Below are positions 5,484 to 12,099 of a stretch of DNA of 14,010 bases, one piece after another (the first letter of the stretch is position 1; the number at the start of each line of letters is the position of its first letter). The notes beneath the pieces are model-generated. The model was given only the letters and a program-made list of their open reading frames with translations, did no database searches and was not told the origin of the DNA. Made by a program: the position numbers and the translations under genes. Origin of the DNA: GW2011-AR5 sp041645025 (GTDB lineage Archaea > Aenigmatarchaeota > Aenigmatarchaeia > GW2011-AR5); NCBI GenBank assembly GCA_041645025.1, contig JBAZQV010000022.1, forward strand, positions 1 to 14,010, written 5' to 3'.

Positions 5484-6133
5484 CCTCGCTCCCTCACAAA
5501 CTTACAAACCCCGCATTCCTTCCCAGCCTTAGGCTCAGGCCCTTCCAAACACTTTATAGCGCCTGTAAAGATCTTTTCTGCATTCTTTACATTAATGTCC
5601 ATTTTCTTAAGGGTTCTTTCGAAAGCGAAGTTACCGTCAGCCTCGATATGCGTCGGATGGAAAAATAGCAGGTAAGCGTAGTCTTCAGTCTCATAGCCGT
5701 TTTTTCTTAGGAGAAAGTTATAGATATCCAGCTGGTCCTGGTAGTGCTCATGTGTGTCTTCCTTGCAGGGGAACCCGCGGGTCTTGAAGTCCAAAACAAT
5801 GAGCTTGCCGTCCTTCTCAAGAATCTCGTCTACAGCGCCATGCAGCACATTGCCCTTGCTGTCCTGCCAACGAACGCCCTTGAAGTTGCTTCGCCAAACT
5901 TTGAGAAGATCCGTGTTATTGAAGAGCCTTGCGCTTGTGCCCTTCAGCTCCTCTGGGATATTACCTTTCTCCCTGAAAGCATCAAAATGCTTCTTCAGGA
6001 CAGCGTCAATGCCGCTTGGTAGAGAAGGGAATATGCCTGCCGGTGGGCTTATTTTTTTATTGAATGCCAGCCAGAAGCAGAGCGGGCAGTCTTTTAATGT
6101 GTTTAGGGAAGACGGGGATAGTTTATAGGACAT
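5480..6133 (-). CDS. RecB/Cas4-like PD-(D/E)XK nuclease with Fe-S cysteines
   Basis: The 217-residue nuclease has His99 (LHGAVD), Asp102, D115-F-K117 (VLDFKTRG) and Q134-LDI-Y138, the motif order of RecB-family exonucleases. Cys16 and Cys19 (DCPLCFW) near the N-terminus and Cys207 and Cys210 (ECGVCKF) at the C-terminus are placed as the [4Fe-4S] ligands of Cas4/AddB-type enzymes. No cas genes are nearby, so a general DNA-repair or processing role is more likely than spacer acquisition. The ATG at 6133 is preferred to upstream TTG 6148 because TTTTAAGG sits about 25 bp upstream. G+C content is like the core genes, unlike the two genes that follow. The unit at 5483-3242 appears to have joined its transcript. 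Confidence 0.88.
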   Translation of the reverse strand: MSYKLSPSSLNTLKDCPLCFWLAFNKKISPPAGIFPSLPSGIDAVLKKHFDAFREKGNIPEELKGTSARLFNNTDLLKVWRSNFKGVRWQDSKGNVLHGAVDEILEKDGKLIVLDFKTRGFPCKEDTHEHYQDQLDIYNFLLRKNGYETEDYAYLLFFHPTHIEADGNFAFERTLKKMDINVKNAEKIFTGAIKCLEGPEPKAGKECGVCKFVRERG

Positions 6134-6166
6134 ATTTACTACATACAATATTATCCTTAAAAGGAA

Positions 6167-6176
6167 CTGGCGCCAG
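6167..6176. repeat. Perfect 10-bp palindrome CTGGCGCCAG
   Basis: It lies upstream of the TATA-like element of the RecB-like nuclease gene. A related GGCGCC occurs at about 6224-6229, ahead of the DUF5678 gene. The pair could be an operator in this divergent promoter region (6134-6278). No specific regulator is suggested by the sequence. Confidence 0.35.
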
Positions 6177-6278
6177 CTGAAGAAGAAATACTTTGACTAA
6201 CCAACATTTCATAATATCTACATCAGGCGCCGGATTATCTTTAAATATTGAGTTTTCATATATAATTTGTGAGTGTAT

Positions 6279-6518
6279 ATGGAAAGCGAGTTGCAGTTAA
6301 TTAAACAGTTCGAGGCCGATTCAAACTGGCTGAAAACAAATAAAGACGAGCTGCGTGAGGAATATACGAATAAATTTGTTGCTGTAAAAGATGAACATGT
6401 AGCCGGTTCGAACTCTGATCTCAAAGTATTAATCAAAGAATTGAAAAAGAATAAAATAAATCCTGCATTTGTCGTAATTGAATTTATAACGAAAGATAGG
6501 ATAATTACTATTTACTGA
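6279..6518 (+). CDS. DUF5678 family protein
   Basis: The 79-residue protein shows the DUF5678 pattern: an aromatic helix start (NWLKTNKDELREEY), a strand FVAVKDEHVAGS, a helix SDLKVLIKEL, and a closing strand VVIEFIT. The molecular function of the family is unknown. From memory, its members often neighbour retropepsin-like aspartic proteases, and one lies here. The two genes converge and overlap by 7 bp at their stops. ATG 6279 is preferred, with GTG 6273 as an alternative. A TATA-like CTTTAAATATT at about 6239-6249 gives a start site just upstream of either. Convergent overlap rather than a shared operon means their expression could be antagonistic through antisense RNA. Confidence 0.75.
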   Translation: MESELQLIKQFEADSNWLKTNKDELREEYTNKFVAVKDEHVAGSNSDLKVLIKELKKNKINPAFVVIEFITKDRIITIY

Positions 6519-6958
6519 AGTTCAAACCATGCCTTCTTACTGGCGCCATCTACGCAAAGCCGCATTTTGTTAATCATTAAGAAATCTAGCCCTATAATGC
6601 TGGGCGAATCTTTGTTTCCTTTCATAGTTATAAAGTCTGTGGTGGCATCCATTCTGCCCACATTTAATGTCTTTGCTTTCTCTTGGTTATCTTCTTCGGC
6701 TATAAATGTAAGTTTTAGAGGGTGAGTGGTCTTGCCAATATGCAGTTTCTTGTCTGCCCATTGCATAACATCCTTATCTGAAGGCGCTTTGATCTTGATC
6801 CCTAATTTTTGACAATCAATTAAGCCGATAAATGTGCGTGGGCTGCCTGTATCAATAATAAAATCCATAGTTCCTGATACATGTGCGGTAAGAACCCTAC
6901 AGCCAACAACTATTTCTTCATCTCCAGCATTACCAAAAAAACGTAATGGAATTTTCAT
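6512..6958 (-). CDS. Retropepsin-like aspartic protease (clan AA)
   Basis: The 148-residue protein carries the catalytic triad in FIIDTGSPRTFIG, with Asp36, Thr37 and Gly38. It also has the downstream hydrophobic-hydrophobic-Gly signature IIG (121-123), followed by a short helix and KMRLCVD. One such domain makes half an active site, so the enzyme should act as a dimer, as in retroviral proteases. Single-domain cellular retropepsins are widespread in bacteria and archaea with largely unknown substrates. No signal peptide is seen, so it is cytoplasmic. The gene follows the XPD-type helicase gene after 78 bp and may share its transcript, because no convincing TATA element was found in the gap. 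Confidence 0.85.
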   Translation of the reverse strand: MKIPLRFFGNAGDEEIVVGCRVLTAHVSGTMDFIIDTGSPRTFIGLIDCQKLGIKIKAPSDKDVMQWADKKLHIGKTTHPLKLTFIAEEDNQEKAKTLNVGRMDATTDFITMKGNKDSPSIIGLDFLMINKMRLCVDGASKKAWFELQ

Positions 6959-7036
6959 ACTATCTTATTGTTTATTGAATGGAAAAAGCTTTCGGTTTGC
7001 TTTTATGATGTTGTACACTTCTTTTACTTAACTCCC

Positions 7037-9115
7037 TTATCTCCCATAAAACTTCCGTATCTCTTCCTCAGGCTTTTCTGTAATAGTAAAAGTCCAGTCT
7101 TTCGGGAAGATGCGTTTGTAATTCGTCCACAGGAACCGCTCGTCCATGAAAACTATTACACCTCGGTCTGCTTCAGAGCGAATACAGCGGCCTGAGGCCT
7201 GCATCACCTTTATCATCGCCGGAAAGTTGTAGCCATAATCCCTGCCTTTCTGAAAGCGCTGCTCACAGTAGGCGATTAGTGCTTCCACGGAAAGATCAGG
7301 CCGTTCCAGCGGCAGGCCAACTATTATTACGCCGTTCAGGAGGTCGCCTGGTAAATCTATGCCTTCGCTAAAGGAGCCGCCCATGACGCCGAATAGAACA
7401 GCGCCTTTTGCTGCATGTTTTCTTAGGTGTTCTTTTACTTCATCTCTTTCCTTTTTTGTCATTGTGCTTTTTTCCATTATCGAATGCTTGTTCGTCTTGA
7501 CTAGCGCCGTCAATTTATCGCGCATGTCATAGCTTGGAAAGAAGACAGCCGCATTGCCTTGCACCGCGTTTATGCTGCCGGATATTAGCCGGGCCATTTT
7601 CTCGAAATTCGCTTCAGTACGCTCCGTGTATTTTGTTGTCACTCCTTTGACTATGATATTTTTCCTGTTCTCTCTGGGAAACGGCGACGTGTAGGATTTC
7701 ATTATAGTCCGGCCAGGCTCAAGTCCCAGCAGGTCGCGGTGCATCTCCATCGGGCTTAGGGTCCCGGACATGAGTATGGTCGAGTGGGAGCCCTGCACTA
7801 TTTCCTTTGATATTATCCCGGGATCGAGACAGCTGAACTGCACCGCTATATGGTCCTTGTCGTGAATTTTCTCGCGCGATATTATTCTCGTGTATCCTAT
7901 GCCTTCCCTTTTCCACAGCTGCAGGAATTCCGCTATCTTATCTACGTAGGAGATTTTCTTCTCCTCCAGCACCTGCTGCCCTACGGTTGTGAGCTTGGCT
8001 ATCAGTTCATCATAATTACCTATGACGGCTATCCGGTCCAAAAAGTCCTCGCGCTCGACAAACGCTTCTTTCTTGCCGAAGAGCTTTTTGCCCATTGCTA
8101 CGATAGCTCCGTCTATCTCATGGATGATGCTCCTTGCCTCGTATTCTGTAAATTTTTGCGCCTCCCTTGCCGCCAAATCACAGGCACGTGTAGAGATTTT
8201 AGAGGAAAGGTGGTTCCTGATACGAGAAGAGAGATTGTGGGCTTCATCAACAATTATTATCGTATCCGAAAGATTCTTGCCCATCCGCTTCATGAACTTT
8301 TCGTGCATTCCAAATAAGTGAAAATAGTCGCCCACAATAACATCCGCGTTCTTTGCTGCGTCCATGAGCACTTCATAAGTACAGTAACGTCCGCCCGCCA
8401 GCTTTATCGACTCCTCAGTGTTTGCTATGCTGCTGACAAGTATTCCCATTATCCTGCCCCGCTCTCCCGCAAGGTCGGCGCTGTGCGAGTTCTTGTAATA
8501 AGCGCAGCGTTTGTCTTTTATCATGGCGCTGCAATAGTTGTTGAACATGCCTGTATCCATATCAGTGACGTCCTGAGAACAGAGATGTCTTTTGCCCACA
8601 ATGTCTATGGCCTTGAACTTCTTGTTTTTCATCAACTTGAGAGTCTCGATAGCCGCCTTGTGCTGGCTCAATCTGGATGTTAGGAAGAAAACATTGAGAC
8701 CATTGGCAACAGCATACTCAACAGCAGGAAACAGCACAGCTATTGTCTTTCCGAGGCCTGTAGGAGCGTCTGCAACTAAATGCTTGCTCTCGGCCACGAC
8801 TTTAGCAACGTCTTCCATCATTTCCTTCTGTGATGGTCTTATGCTGGGAAAAGGAAAAACAAATTTATCTGGCTGTTCTGGGAGTATGTCGAGTGTCTCC
8901 GGTTGCGAAACGGCCCGCTCTTTTACCTTAGTAGTGTCGCACTCCGGACATTTGATAAATTCATAATAAGTCGAGAAGTTGCAACTATCGCAAGTATATT
9001 TGCCGCGTGATTGGGCTTGGCGTCTGCCTTCGTATTTTCTTTTCATGTTGCACGGCAGGCAGAAACCGCGGTGGCTGATAGGACGCGAGCAAGCCTCGCA
9101 TTTATGAAAATCCAT
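7037..9115 (-). CDS. XPD/DinG-type Fe-S DNA helicase with two N-terminal zinc ribbons
   Basis: This is a 692-residue superfamily 2 helicase, probably 5'-3' and acting in DNA repair. Walker A is APTGLGKT (117-124) and the DEAH box lies at 290-293. Four cysteines between them (179, 195, 204, 245) are placed as the [4Fe-4S] ligands of XPD. The C-terminal half has SGTLSP, GSFSEGIDLPG and the motif VI segment QASGRCIRSEADRG. Before the helicase core sit two zinc ribbons, C6/C9/C19/C22 and C42/C45/C56/C59, which are not part of classical archaeal XPD. They may recruit it to DNA or to a partner. The gene is probably leaderless from ATG 9115, with a TTTAAG element about 27 bp upstream. Whether it is the cell's XPD or a DinG-like paralogue cannot be decided here. 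Confidence 0.93.
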   Translation of the reverse strand: MDFHKCEACSRPISHRGFCLPCNMKRKYEGRRQAQSRGKYTCDSCNFSTYYEFIKCPECDTTKVKERAVSQPETLDILPEQPDKFVFPFPSIRPSQKEMMEDVAKVVAESKHLVADAPTGLGKTIAVLFPAVEYAVANGLNVFFLTSRLSQHKAAIETLKLMKNKKFKAIDIVGKRHLCSQDVTDMDTGMFNNYCSAMIKDKRCAYYKNSHSADLAGERGRIMGILVSSIANTEESIKLAGGRYCTYEVLMDAAKNADVIVGDYFHLFGMHEKFMKRMGKNLSDTIIIVDEAHNLSSRIRNHLSSKISTRACDLAAREAQKFTEYEARSIIHEIDGAIVAMGKKLFGKKEAFVEREDFLDRIAVIGNYDELIAKLTTVGQQVLEEKKISYVDKIAEFLQLWKREGIGYTRIISREKIHDKDHIAVQFSCLDPGIISKEIVQGSHSTILMSGTLSPMEMHRDLLGLEPGRTIMKSYTSPFPRENRKNIIVKGVTTKYTERTEANFEKMARLISGSINAVQGNAAVFFPSYDMRDKLTALVKTNKHSIMEKSTMTKKERDEVKEHLRKHAAKGAVLFGVMGGSFSEGIDLPGDLLNGVIIVGLPLERPDLSVEALIAYCEQRFQKGRDYGYNFPAMIKVMQASGRCIRSEADRGVIVFMDERFLWTNYKRIFPKDWTFTITEKPEEEIRKFYGR

Positions 9116-9177
9116 TCTGATAAATAAACACGGATGCTTAAAGCTGTTAGAAACCCATGAAAATTAAAAATGTGCAA

Positions 9178-9268
9178 TTACTTAGAAAGTAAAGTTATTC
9201 CACCTTTCCAGTCTTTTCTACCGTCTACCAAATATAGCAACAGGTATCCACCACTGGTTCTTGTTCAT
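9178..9268 (-). other. Short overlapping open frames, uncertain
   Basis: The 9116-9317 gap contains two short minus-strand frames. One starts with ATG at 9268 and reads MNKNQWWIPVAIFG before stopping at 9218. The other has no ATG and ends in a 16-residue stretch VDGRKDWKGGITLLSK with stop at 9180. The first resembles the start of a membrane protein, and a TATA-like AAAATATAAAT lies just upstream of its ATG, too close for leaderless use. This may be a frameshifted gene remnant or chance. I see nothing else in the gap. Confidence 0.2.
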
Positions 9269-9317
9269 ATTTATATTTTGTCTGGGAGTTTTTAATAAAC
9301 ATTTGCCGTTCCCGAAC

Positions 9318-9770
9318 CTATGAGCACTCGCCACGGAAAAGGGCCCATTCCTCACATACAGTGCCGTTTGGCAGTATGCAGTAGCCAATTTGTTCTCCGC
9401 CTTTCAGAGTTTGTATTTCAAGTGTGCCGCCTTTGTCTACGCAATTTACAGAAGCCGGATTGTCTATTTGCGTGGATGGACATGGAGCAAAAGCACAGTT
9501 AGGACCAGTTCGCCCGACAGCTGAGCCGTCCGGACAAATCATTGCTTCTTCTGTGCAGGCATTGCCACCGTTTGTCTGTGCGGGTTTCGGACAGGAGGGA
9601 AACTGACAATTAGGCCCTGTTCTTCCTACATATGAGCCGTCTGGACATAGCTTTGCTTCCTGTGTACAGGCAATGCCGTTGTTTGAAACATCGTATTTTG
9701 CCTGCGTCAGAACAATAGCTAGAACCACTGCCAATATAACAAAGCTGACAACAACCACGTTGATTTTCAT
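9318..9770 (-). CDS. Secreted Cys-rich protein: duplicated module plus DUF333
   Basis: The 150-residue protein has an N-terminal membrane segment (about 4-22, VVVVSFVILAVVLAIVL), used either as a signal peptide or as an anchor, so the rest is outside the cell. Two near-identical 28-residue modules follow at 34-61 and 71-98. Each has the form ACT-EA--CPDGS-VGRTGPNC-F--CP with four Cys. The C-terminal DUF333 domain (104-149) has NPASVNCVDKGG, GYCILPNG and CEEWALFRGEC. DUF333 is found in putative hemolysin-like surface proteins of unknown role. The even Cys count suggests disulfides, which fits the DsbA-like protein at 13390. ATG 9770 is leaderless relative to an ATTTAAGT element about 26 bp upstream. 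Confidence 0.85.
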   Translation of the reverse strand: MKINVVVVSFVILAVVLAIVLTQAKYDVSNNGIACTQEAKLCPDGSYVGRTGPNCQFPSCPKPAQTNGGNACTEEAMICPDGSAVGRTGPNCAFAPCPSTQIDNPASVNCVDKGGTLEIQTLKGGEQIGYCILPNGTVCEEWALFRGECS

Positions 9771-9801
9771 AATAATATTTCATTCTTGGGGACTTAAATG
9801 T

Positions 9802-10065
9802 CTACGGCCGTTTCATTTCCGTGGCAAAAATATGCACATTTCTACCCTTGTAAACTATGTTGACCGGCAGCCTTATTGCGCTCTCCGCTGGCTCTGTCGG
9901 ATAGCCCAGTACTGACATCTGCAAAGAATCGCCAGTCACATTTGCGCTTATGCCGTAGAAAGAAAGATATTTGCCGTCCATGTTCACGGTCTGCCCTGGC
10001 TGTAGCGGGCAGGTATCGTTGAATAATCTCCTCAGTTTCTTCGCGTCCTGCTGGGTAAATGGCAT
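9802..10065 (-). CDS. Uncharacterised 87-residue protein
   Basis: I do not recognise a family. The first residues (MPFTQQDAKKLRRLFNDTC) look helical. The rest looks like alternating beta strands, with GKYLSFYGISANV, LQMSVLGY and IVYKGRNVHIFATEM. There is no membrane segment when ATG 10065 is used. A longer frame from 10107 would add a hydrophobic N-terminus, but the promoter argues against it: TTTATAG at about 10095-10089 lies 27 bp before ATG 10065 and inside that extension. The small beta-rich protein resembles ligand-binding or RNA-binding folds only in outline. It lies 31 bp from the DUF333 gene start and could be transcribed into it, although that gene has its own TATA-like element. Confidence 0.7.
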   Translation of the reverse strand: MPFTQQDAKKLRRLFNDTCPLQPGQTVNMDGKYLSFYGISANVTGDSLQMSVLGYPTEPAESAIRLPVNIVYKGRNVHIFATEMKRP

Positions 10066-10181
10066 ATAGAAAGTATAGCAGAAAACTATAAATGAGAATA
10101 AATGCATCAGACATTTGGAGTGCGATTGGTCAAGAACTTTGCAAATGCTCCTTCAGGCTACCCATATTTTTGCTTTTACTT

Positions 10182-10199
10182 AAAAAAAGAAAAAGGCGC
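10182..10199 (-). terminator. Oligo-T terminator of the malic enzyme operon
   Basis: On the minus strand CCTTTTTCTTTTTTTAA follows the stop of the 24-residue gene almost directly. Archaeal RNA polymerase stops at such U-rich tracts without a hairpin. The position fits the end of the unit from 11690 to 10202. Confidence 0.55.
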
Positions 10200-10201
10200 T
10201 A

Positions 10202-10276
10202 CTAGCAGTTGCAGCAGCACGATGTTTTACTGTCGGTTTTCTTCACTATTTTTTTCTTTGTTGCTTTTTTCGCCAT
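10202..10276 (-). CDS. 24-residue basic protein ending in a Cys cluster
   Basis: This very short gene has a strong ribosome site, GAGGTGG at 10290-10284, seven bases before ATG 10276. This is the same type and spacing as the CDGSH gene directly upstream in the operon. The product has a Lys-rich N-terminal half (MAKKATKKKIVKK), a short linker and the C-terminal sequence SCCCNC followed by a stop. Four Cys at the very end could bind Zn or Cu(I), hold an Fe-S cluster with a partner, or act as a redox handle. The basic arm suggests binding to nucleic acid or membrane. No family is recognised. The operon partners, a CDGSH protein and malic enzyme, support a redox or metal theme. Confidence 0.6.
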   Translation of the reverse strand: MAKKATKKKIVKKTDSKTSCCCNC

Positions 10277-10294
10277 TTTTTTTCCACCTCTGTT

Positions 10295-10486
10295 CTATTT
10301 TACTTCTACTCTTTTTTCATTGTCATATACGTATGTTTTATCTTGCTCATCTTTTGTTCTGTGGTGTGAGCCATCGCACAACGGCTGGTTTTTGCTCAGG
10401 CCGCACACGCAGACAAACACGGAGTCTCCGTGAGCTGTTTTTACTTCGTGCGGCCCTTGTGCCTCATGCTTTACTAATCTTGCCAT
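10295..10486 (-). CDS. CDGSH iron-sulfur protein
   Basis: The 63-residue protein has the full CDGSH motif: Cys26, Cys28, Cys37 and His41 in CVCGLSKNQPLCDGSHHRT. This is the 3Cys-1His ligand set of a [2Fe-2S] cluster of the mitoNEET/MiNT type. Such proteins transfer electrons or clusters and sense redox state. There is no membrane segment, so it is cytosolic. ATG 10486 is fixed by AGAGGTGGG a few bases upstream. Longer readings of the frame run into the malic enzyme gene and are not real. The gene starts 16 bp after the malic enzyme stop and is followed 18 bp later by the 24-residue gene, forming a three-gene operon. Confidence 0.93.
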   Translation of the reverse strand: MARLVKHEAQGPHEVKTAHGDSVFVCVCGLSKNQPLCDGSHHRTKDEQDKTYVYDNEKRVEVK

Positions 10487-10502
10487 ATTACCCACCTCTT
10501 GA

Positions 10503-11690
10503 TTATTTCCGCGTGACTTTATTCTTTCTTGCTTCCTTCTTGACTGCATCCGCGATAAGCTTAACCACATTTTTGTCAAGCACGTCAGGCAAAATGTGTT
10601 CACGTGTCGGCTCAATGCTTCCTGCGAGCGCCCGGCTAGCTGCAAGTTTCATTTCGTTCGTGATCCTAGTTGCCTTCGCATCCACAGCGCCACGGAAAAC
10701 ACCAGGAAACGCAAGCGCATTGTTTATCTGATTGGGAAAATCACTTCTGCCTGTGCCAACTATGGCAGCCCCTGCTTCCAGAGCATCCTGCGGTGCTATT
10801 TCGGGTGTAGGGTTAGCCATGGCAAAGACTATTGCATTGGGAGCCATGGATTTTATCATATCCTTTGTAACTACGTTGCCCTTCGAGACGCCTATGAACA
10901 CGTCAGCGTCCTTCATGGCATCTGCCAGTGTGCCCGTAACCTTGCTCTTGTTTGTATACTTCACCAGCTTCTTTTTGTAATCATTATCCAAATCAGGCCG
11001 TCCATCATAGATTATTCCCTTTGAATCGCATATTATCAGTTCTTTTACAGATGTGCAGACATGCTCACTTATCTCAAAGCATGAAAGAAGGTTTGCAATG
11101 GACATGCCCGCAGCGCCGGCGCCGTTTATCACGACCTTCAGATCTTCCAGCTTTTTCCCAAGAACTTTTATCGCATTTACAAGAGCCGCGCTTATTACTA
11201 TGGCAGTTCCGTGCTGGTCATCATGAAAAACAGGTATGCCTATGTCCTGCAAAGCCGCTTCGATTTCAAAGCAGCGCGGCGCTGATATATCCTCCAGATT
11301 GATGCCTGCAAAGGCCGGCGCCAGGTATTTTACTGTTTTGATTATTTCCTGGGTGTCCTGTGTTGCAAGGCAAATGGGAAACGCGTCGAGCTTTCCCAGT
11401 TCCTTGAAAAGTATGGCTTTGCCTTCCATGACCGGCAGCGCCGCCTCTGGACCTATGTTTCCGAGGCCCAGAACAGCCGAGCCGTCCGTGACAACAGCTA
11501 TTGTATTGCGTTTCATTGTATAATCATAAACAGCTTTTTTGTCTCTGGCTATGGCAAGAGAGACTTCAGCAACACCCGGCGTATAGGCTAAAGACAAGTC
11601 GTGTTTTGTCTTCAAAGAAACTTTCGACTTGACAGCCAGCTTTCCGTGCTTCTTTTTGTGCAACTTGAGTGCTTCTTCTTTCAGTTCCAT
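10503..11690 (-). CDS. maeB: NAD(P)-dependent malic enzyme, short form
   Basis: The enzyme converts malate to pyruvate and CO2 with reduction of NAD(P). In the 395-residue protein, Tyr36 (AYTPGVAE) and Lys91 (EGKAILFK) are the expected catalytic pair. Glu133-Asp134 (EDISAP) and Asp157-158 (FHDDQHGTA) bind the metal, and GAGAAG (190-195) begins the nucleotide-binding fold. The phosphotransacetylase-like C-terminal domain of the long bacterial MaeB is absent, as in many archaeal and Gram-positive enzymes. Cofactor preference cannot be read with confidence. ATG 11690 is chosen because AGGTG lies just upstream. The GTG at 11699, which would add three residues, is inside that ribosome site. First gene of the operon with the CDGSH protein. 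Confidence 0.95.
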   Translation of the reverse strand: MELKEEALKLHKKKHGKLAVKSKVSLKTKHDLSLAYTPGVAEVSLAIARDKKAVYDYTMKRNTIAVVTDGSAVLGLGNIGPEAALPVMEGKAILFKELGKLDAFPICLATQDTQEIIKTVKYLAPAFAGINLEDISAPRCFEIEAALQDIGIPVFHDDQHGTAIVISAALVNAIKVLGKKLEDLKVVINGAGAAGMSIANLLSCFEISEHVCTSVKELIICDSKGIIYDGRPDLDNDYKKKLVKYTNKSKVTGTLADAMKDADVFIGVSKGNVVTKDMIKSMAPNAIVFAMANPTPEIAPQDALEAGAAIVGTGRSDFPNQINNALAFPGVFRGAVDAKATRITNEMKLAASRALAGSIEPTREHILPDVLDKNVVKLIADAVKKEARKNKVTRK

Positions 11691-11709
11691 TGTAAACACC
11701 TAATGAGAT

Positions 11710-11738
11710 TTTCTTTTGAAAAATTCAATCAAAAGAAA
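11710..11738. promoter_or_regulatory. Inverted repeat at the malic enzyme start site
   Basis: TTTCTTTTGA (11710-11719) and TCAAAAGAAA (11729-11738) form a 10-bp inverted repeat with a 9-nt spacer. It lies between the malic enzyme ATG (11690) and a TATA-like ATTAAAAT at about 11750, so it spans the expected transcription start (about 11725). It could be an operator or a hairpin at the very 5' end of the mRNA. Confidence 0.45.
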
Positions 11739-11788
11739 CATACTAACATTTTAATTTTCTGAATATGACCAGTGCTTCTTCGTGTGTT

Positions 11789-11889
11789 ATAGTGCTCCAA
11801 GAAAACAATTGGTATACAGCAAAGAATCAAAGATTCTTTGCGTACAGAAAGAACGAAGTTCTTTCTTGTATTACTTTCTTGGGCACTAT
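11789..11889. repeat. 101-bp three-way-junction inverted repeat
   Basis: The outer arms are 15 bp (11789-11804 with 11875-11889) and pair perfectly except for one bulged T at 11796. Inside are two strong hairpins. One is GCAAAGAATC-AAA-GATTCTTTGC (11819-11841). The other is AGAAAGAAC-GAA-GTTCTTTCT (11846-11866). Short TACA/TGTA complements (11815-11818, 11867-11870) may extend the outer stem. Both strands can fold. The perfect stems with tight 3-nt loops look selected. It may be a small mobile or palindromic genome repeat, or a structured RNA in the 3' region of the glutaredoxin transcript. Confidence 0.65.
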
Positions 11890-11894
11890 ATGTG

Positions 11895-11930
11895 AACCCA
11901 GTAAATCATGTTCGGAATCTTTACTGGGTT
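11895..11930 (-). terminator. 11-bp hairpin after the zinc-ribbon gene
   Basis: AACCCAGTAAA (11895-11905) and TTTACTGGGTT (11920-11930) pair perfectly around a 14-nt loop. The hairpin begins 2 bp after the stop of the 53-residue gene (11933). No long U tract follows, so it may stabilise the mRNA 3' end rather than terminate on its own. It lies 5 bp from the 101-bp repeat. Confidence 0.45.
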
Positions 11931-11932
11931 AA

Positions 11933-12094
11933 CTATAATGTAGTAAACTTTGGCATGGGAGTATATTTGTGATCGCCGTTTGCGTTGTATGCGCAGCCGA
12001 TTGAACAACAAAAATCTTTTCCGGCACCGCTGTACACCACGACTTTAGTCAGTTCTTTTGTGCATCGGTTGCAGGTTAATCTTGAGTCGTTCAT
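11933..12094 (-). CDS. 53-residue zinc-ribbon-like protein
   Basis: This short gene begins 5 bp after the glutaredoxin stop on the same strand. The product has Cys8-x2-Cys11 (TCNRCTKEL) and Cys29/Cys30 plus Cys34 (FCCSIGCAY), a small treble-clef or ribbon arrangement likely to bind Zn. Between them, VVVYSGAGKDF looks like the beta hairpin before the second knuckle. No family name is recognised. There is no strong ribosome site of its own, so translation is probably coupled to glutaredoxin. Pairing with glutaredoxin suggests that its cysteines may be a redox or metal target. The gene is too short for common length cut-offs and would be missed by simple gene calling. Confidence 0.72.
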   Translation of the reverse strand: MNDSRLTCNRCTKELTKVVVYSGAGKDFCCSIGCAYNANGDHKYTPMPKFTTL

Positions 12095-12099
12095 AAAAA

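Noticed and set aside
5480..6133. Cas4 of a CRISPR system
   Set aside because: Fe-S cysteines and RecB motifs fit, but there are no cas1, cas2 or repeat arrays in the window, and the same family is common without CRISPR.
6218..6436. 72-residue leftward frame
   Set aside because: It is antisense to the DUF5678 gene, which has a family match.
7850..8321. Two rightward frames of 99-155 residues
   Set aside because: They are shadows of the helicase gene, which shows all superfamily motifs.
9842..10114. 90-residue leftward frame overlapping the unknown gene at 10065
   Set aside because: The alternative frame at 10065-9802 has better beta-strand patterning and a TATA element at leaderless distance; this frame does not.
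10295..10645. Longer 116-residue form of the CDGSH protein
   Set aside because: The extension overlaps the malic enzyme gene in another frame, and ATG 10486 has a strong ribosome site directly upstream.
10102..10731. 209-residue rightward open frame
   Set aside because: It is antisense to the 24-residue, CDGSH and malic enzyme genes, has low-complexity Phe/Leu/Ser content and shows no domain.
11789..11930. Insertion sequence end of the IS200/IS605 type
   Set aside because: Hairpins are present, but no transposase or remnant of one lies nearby.
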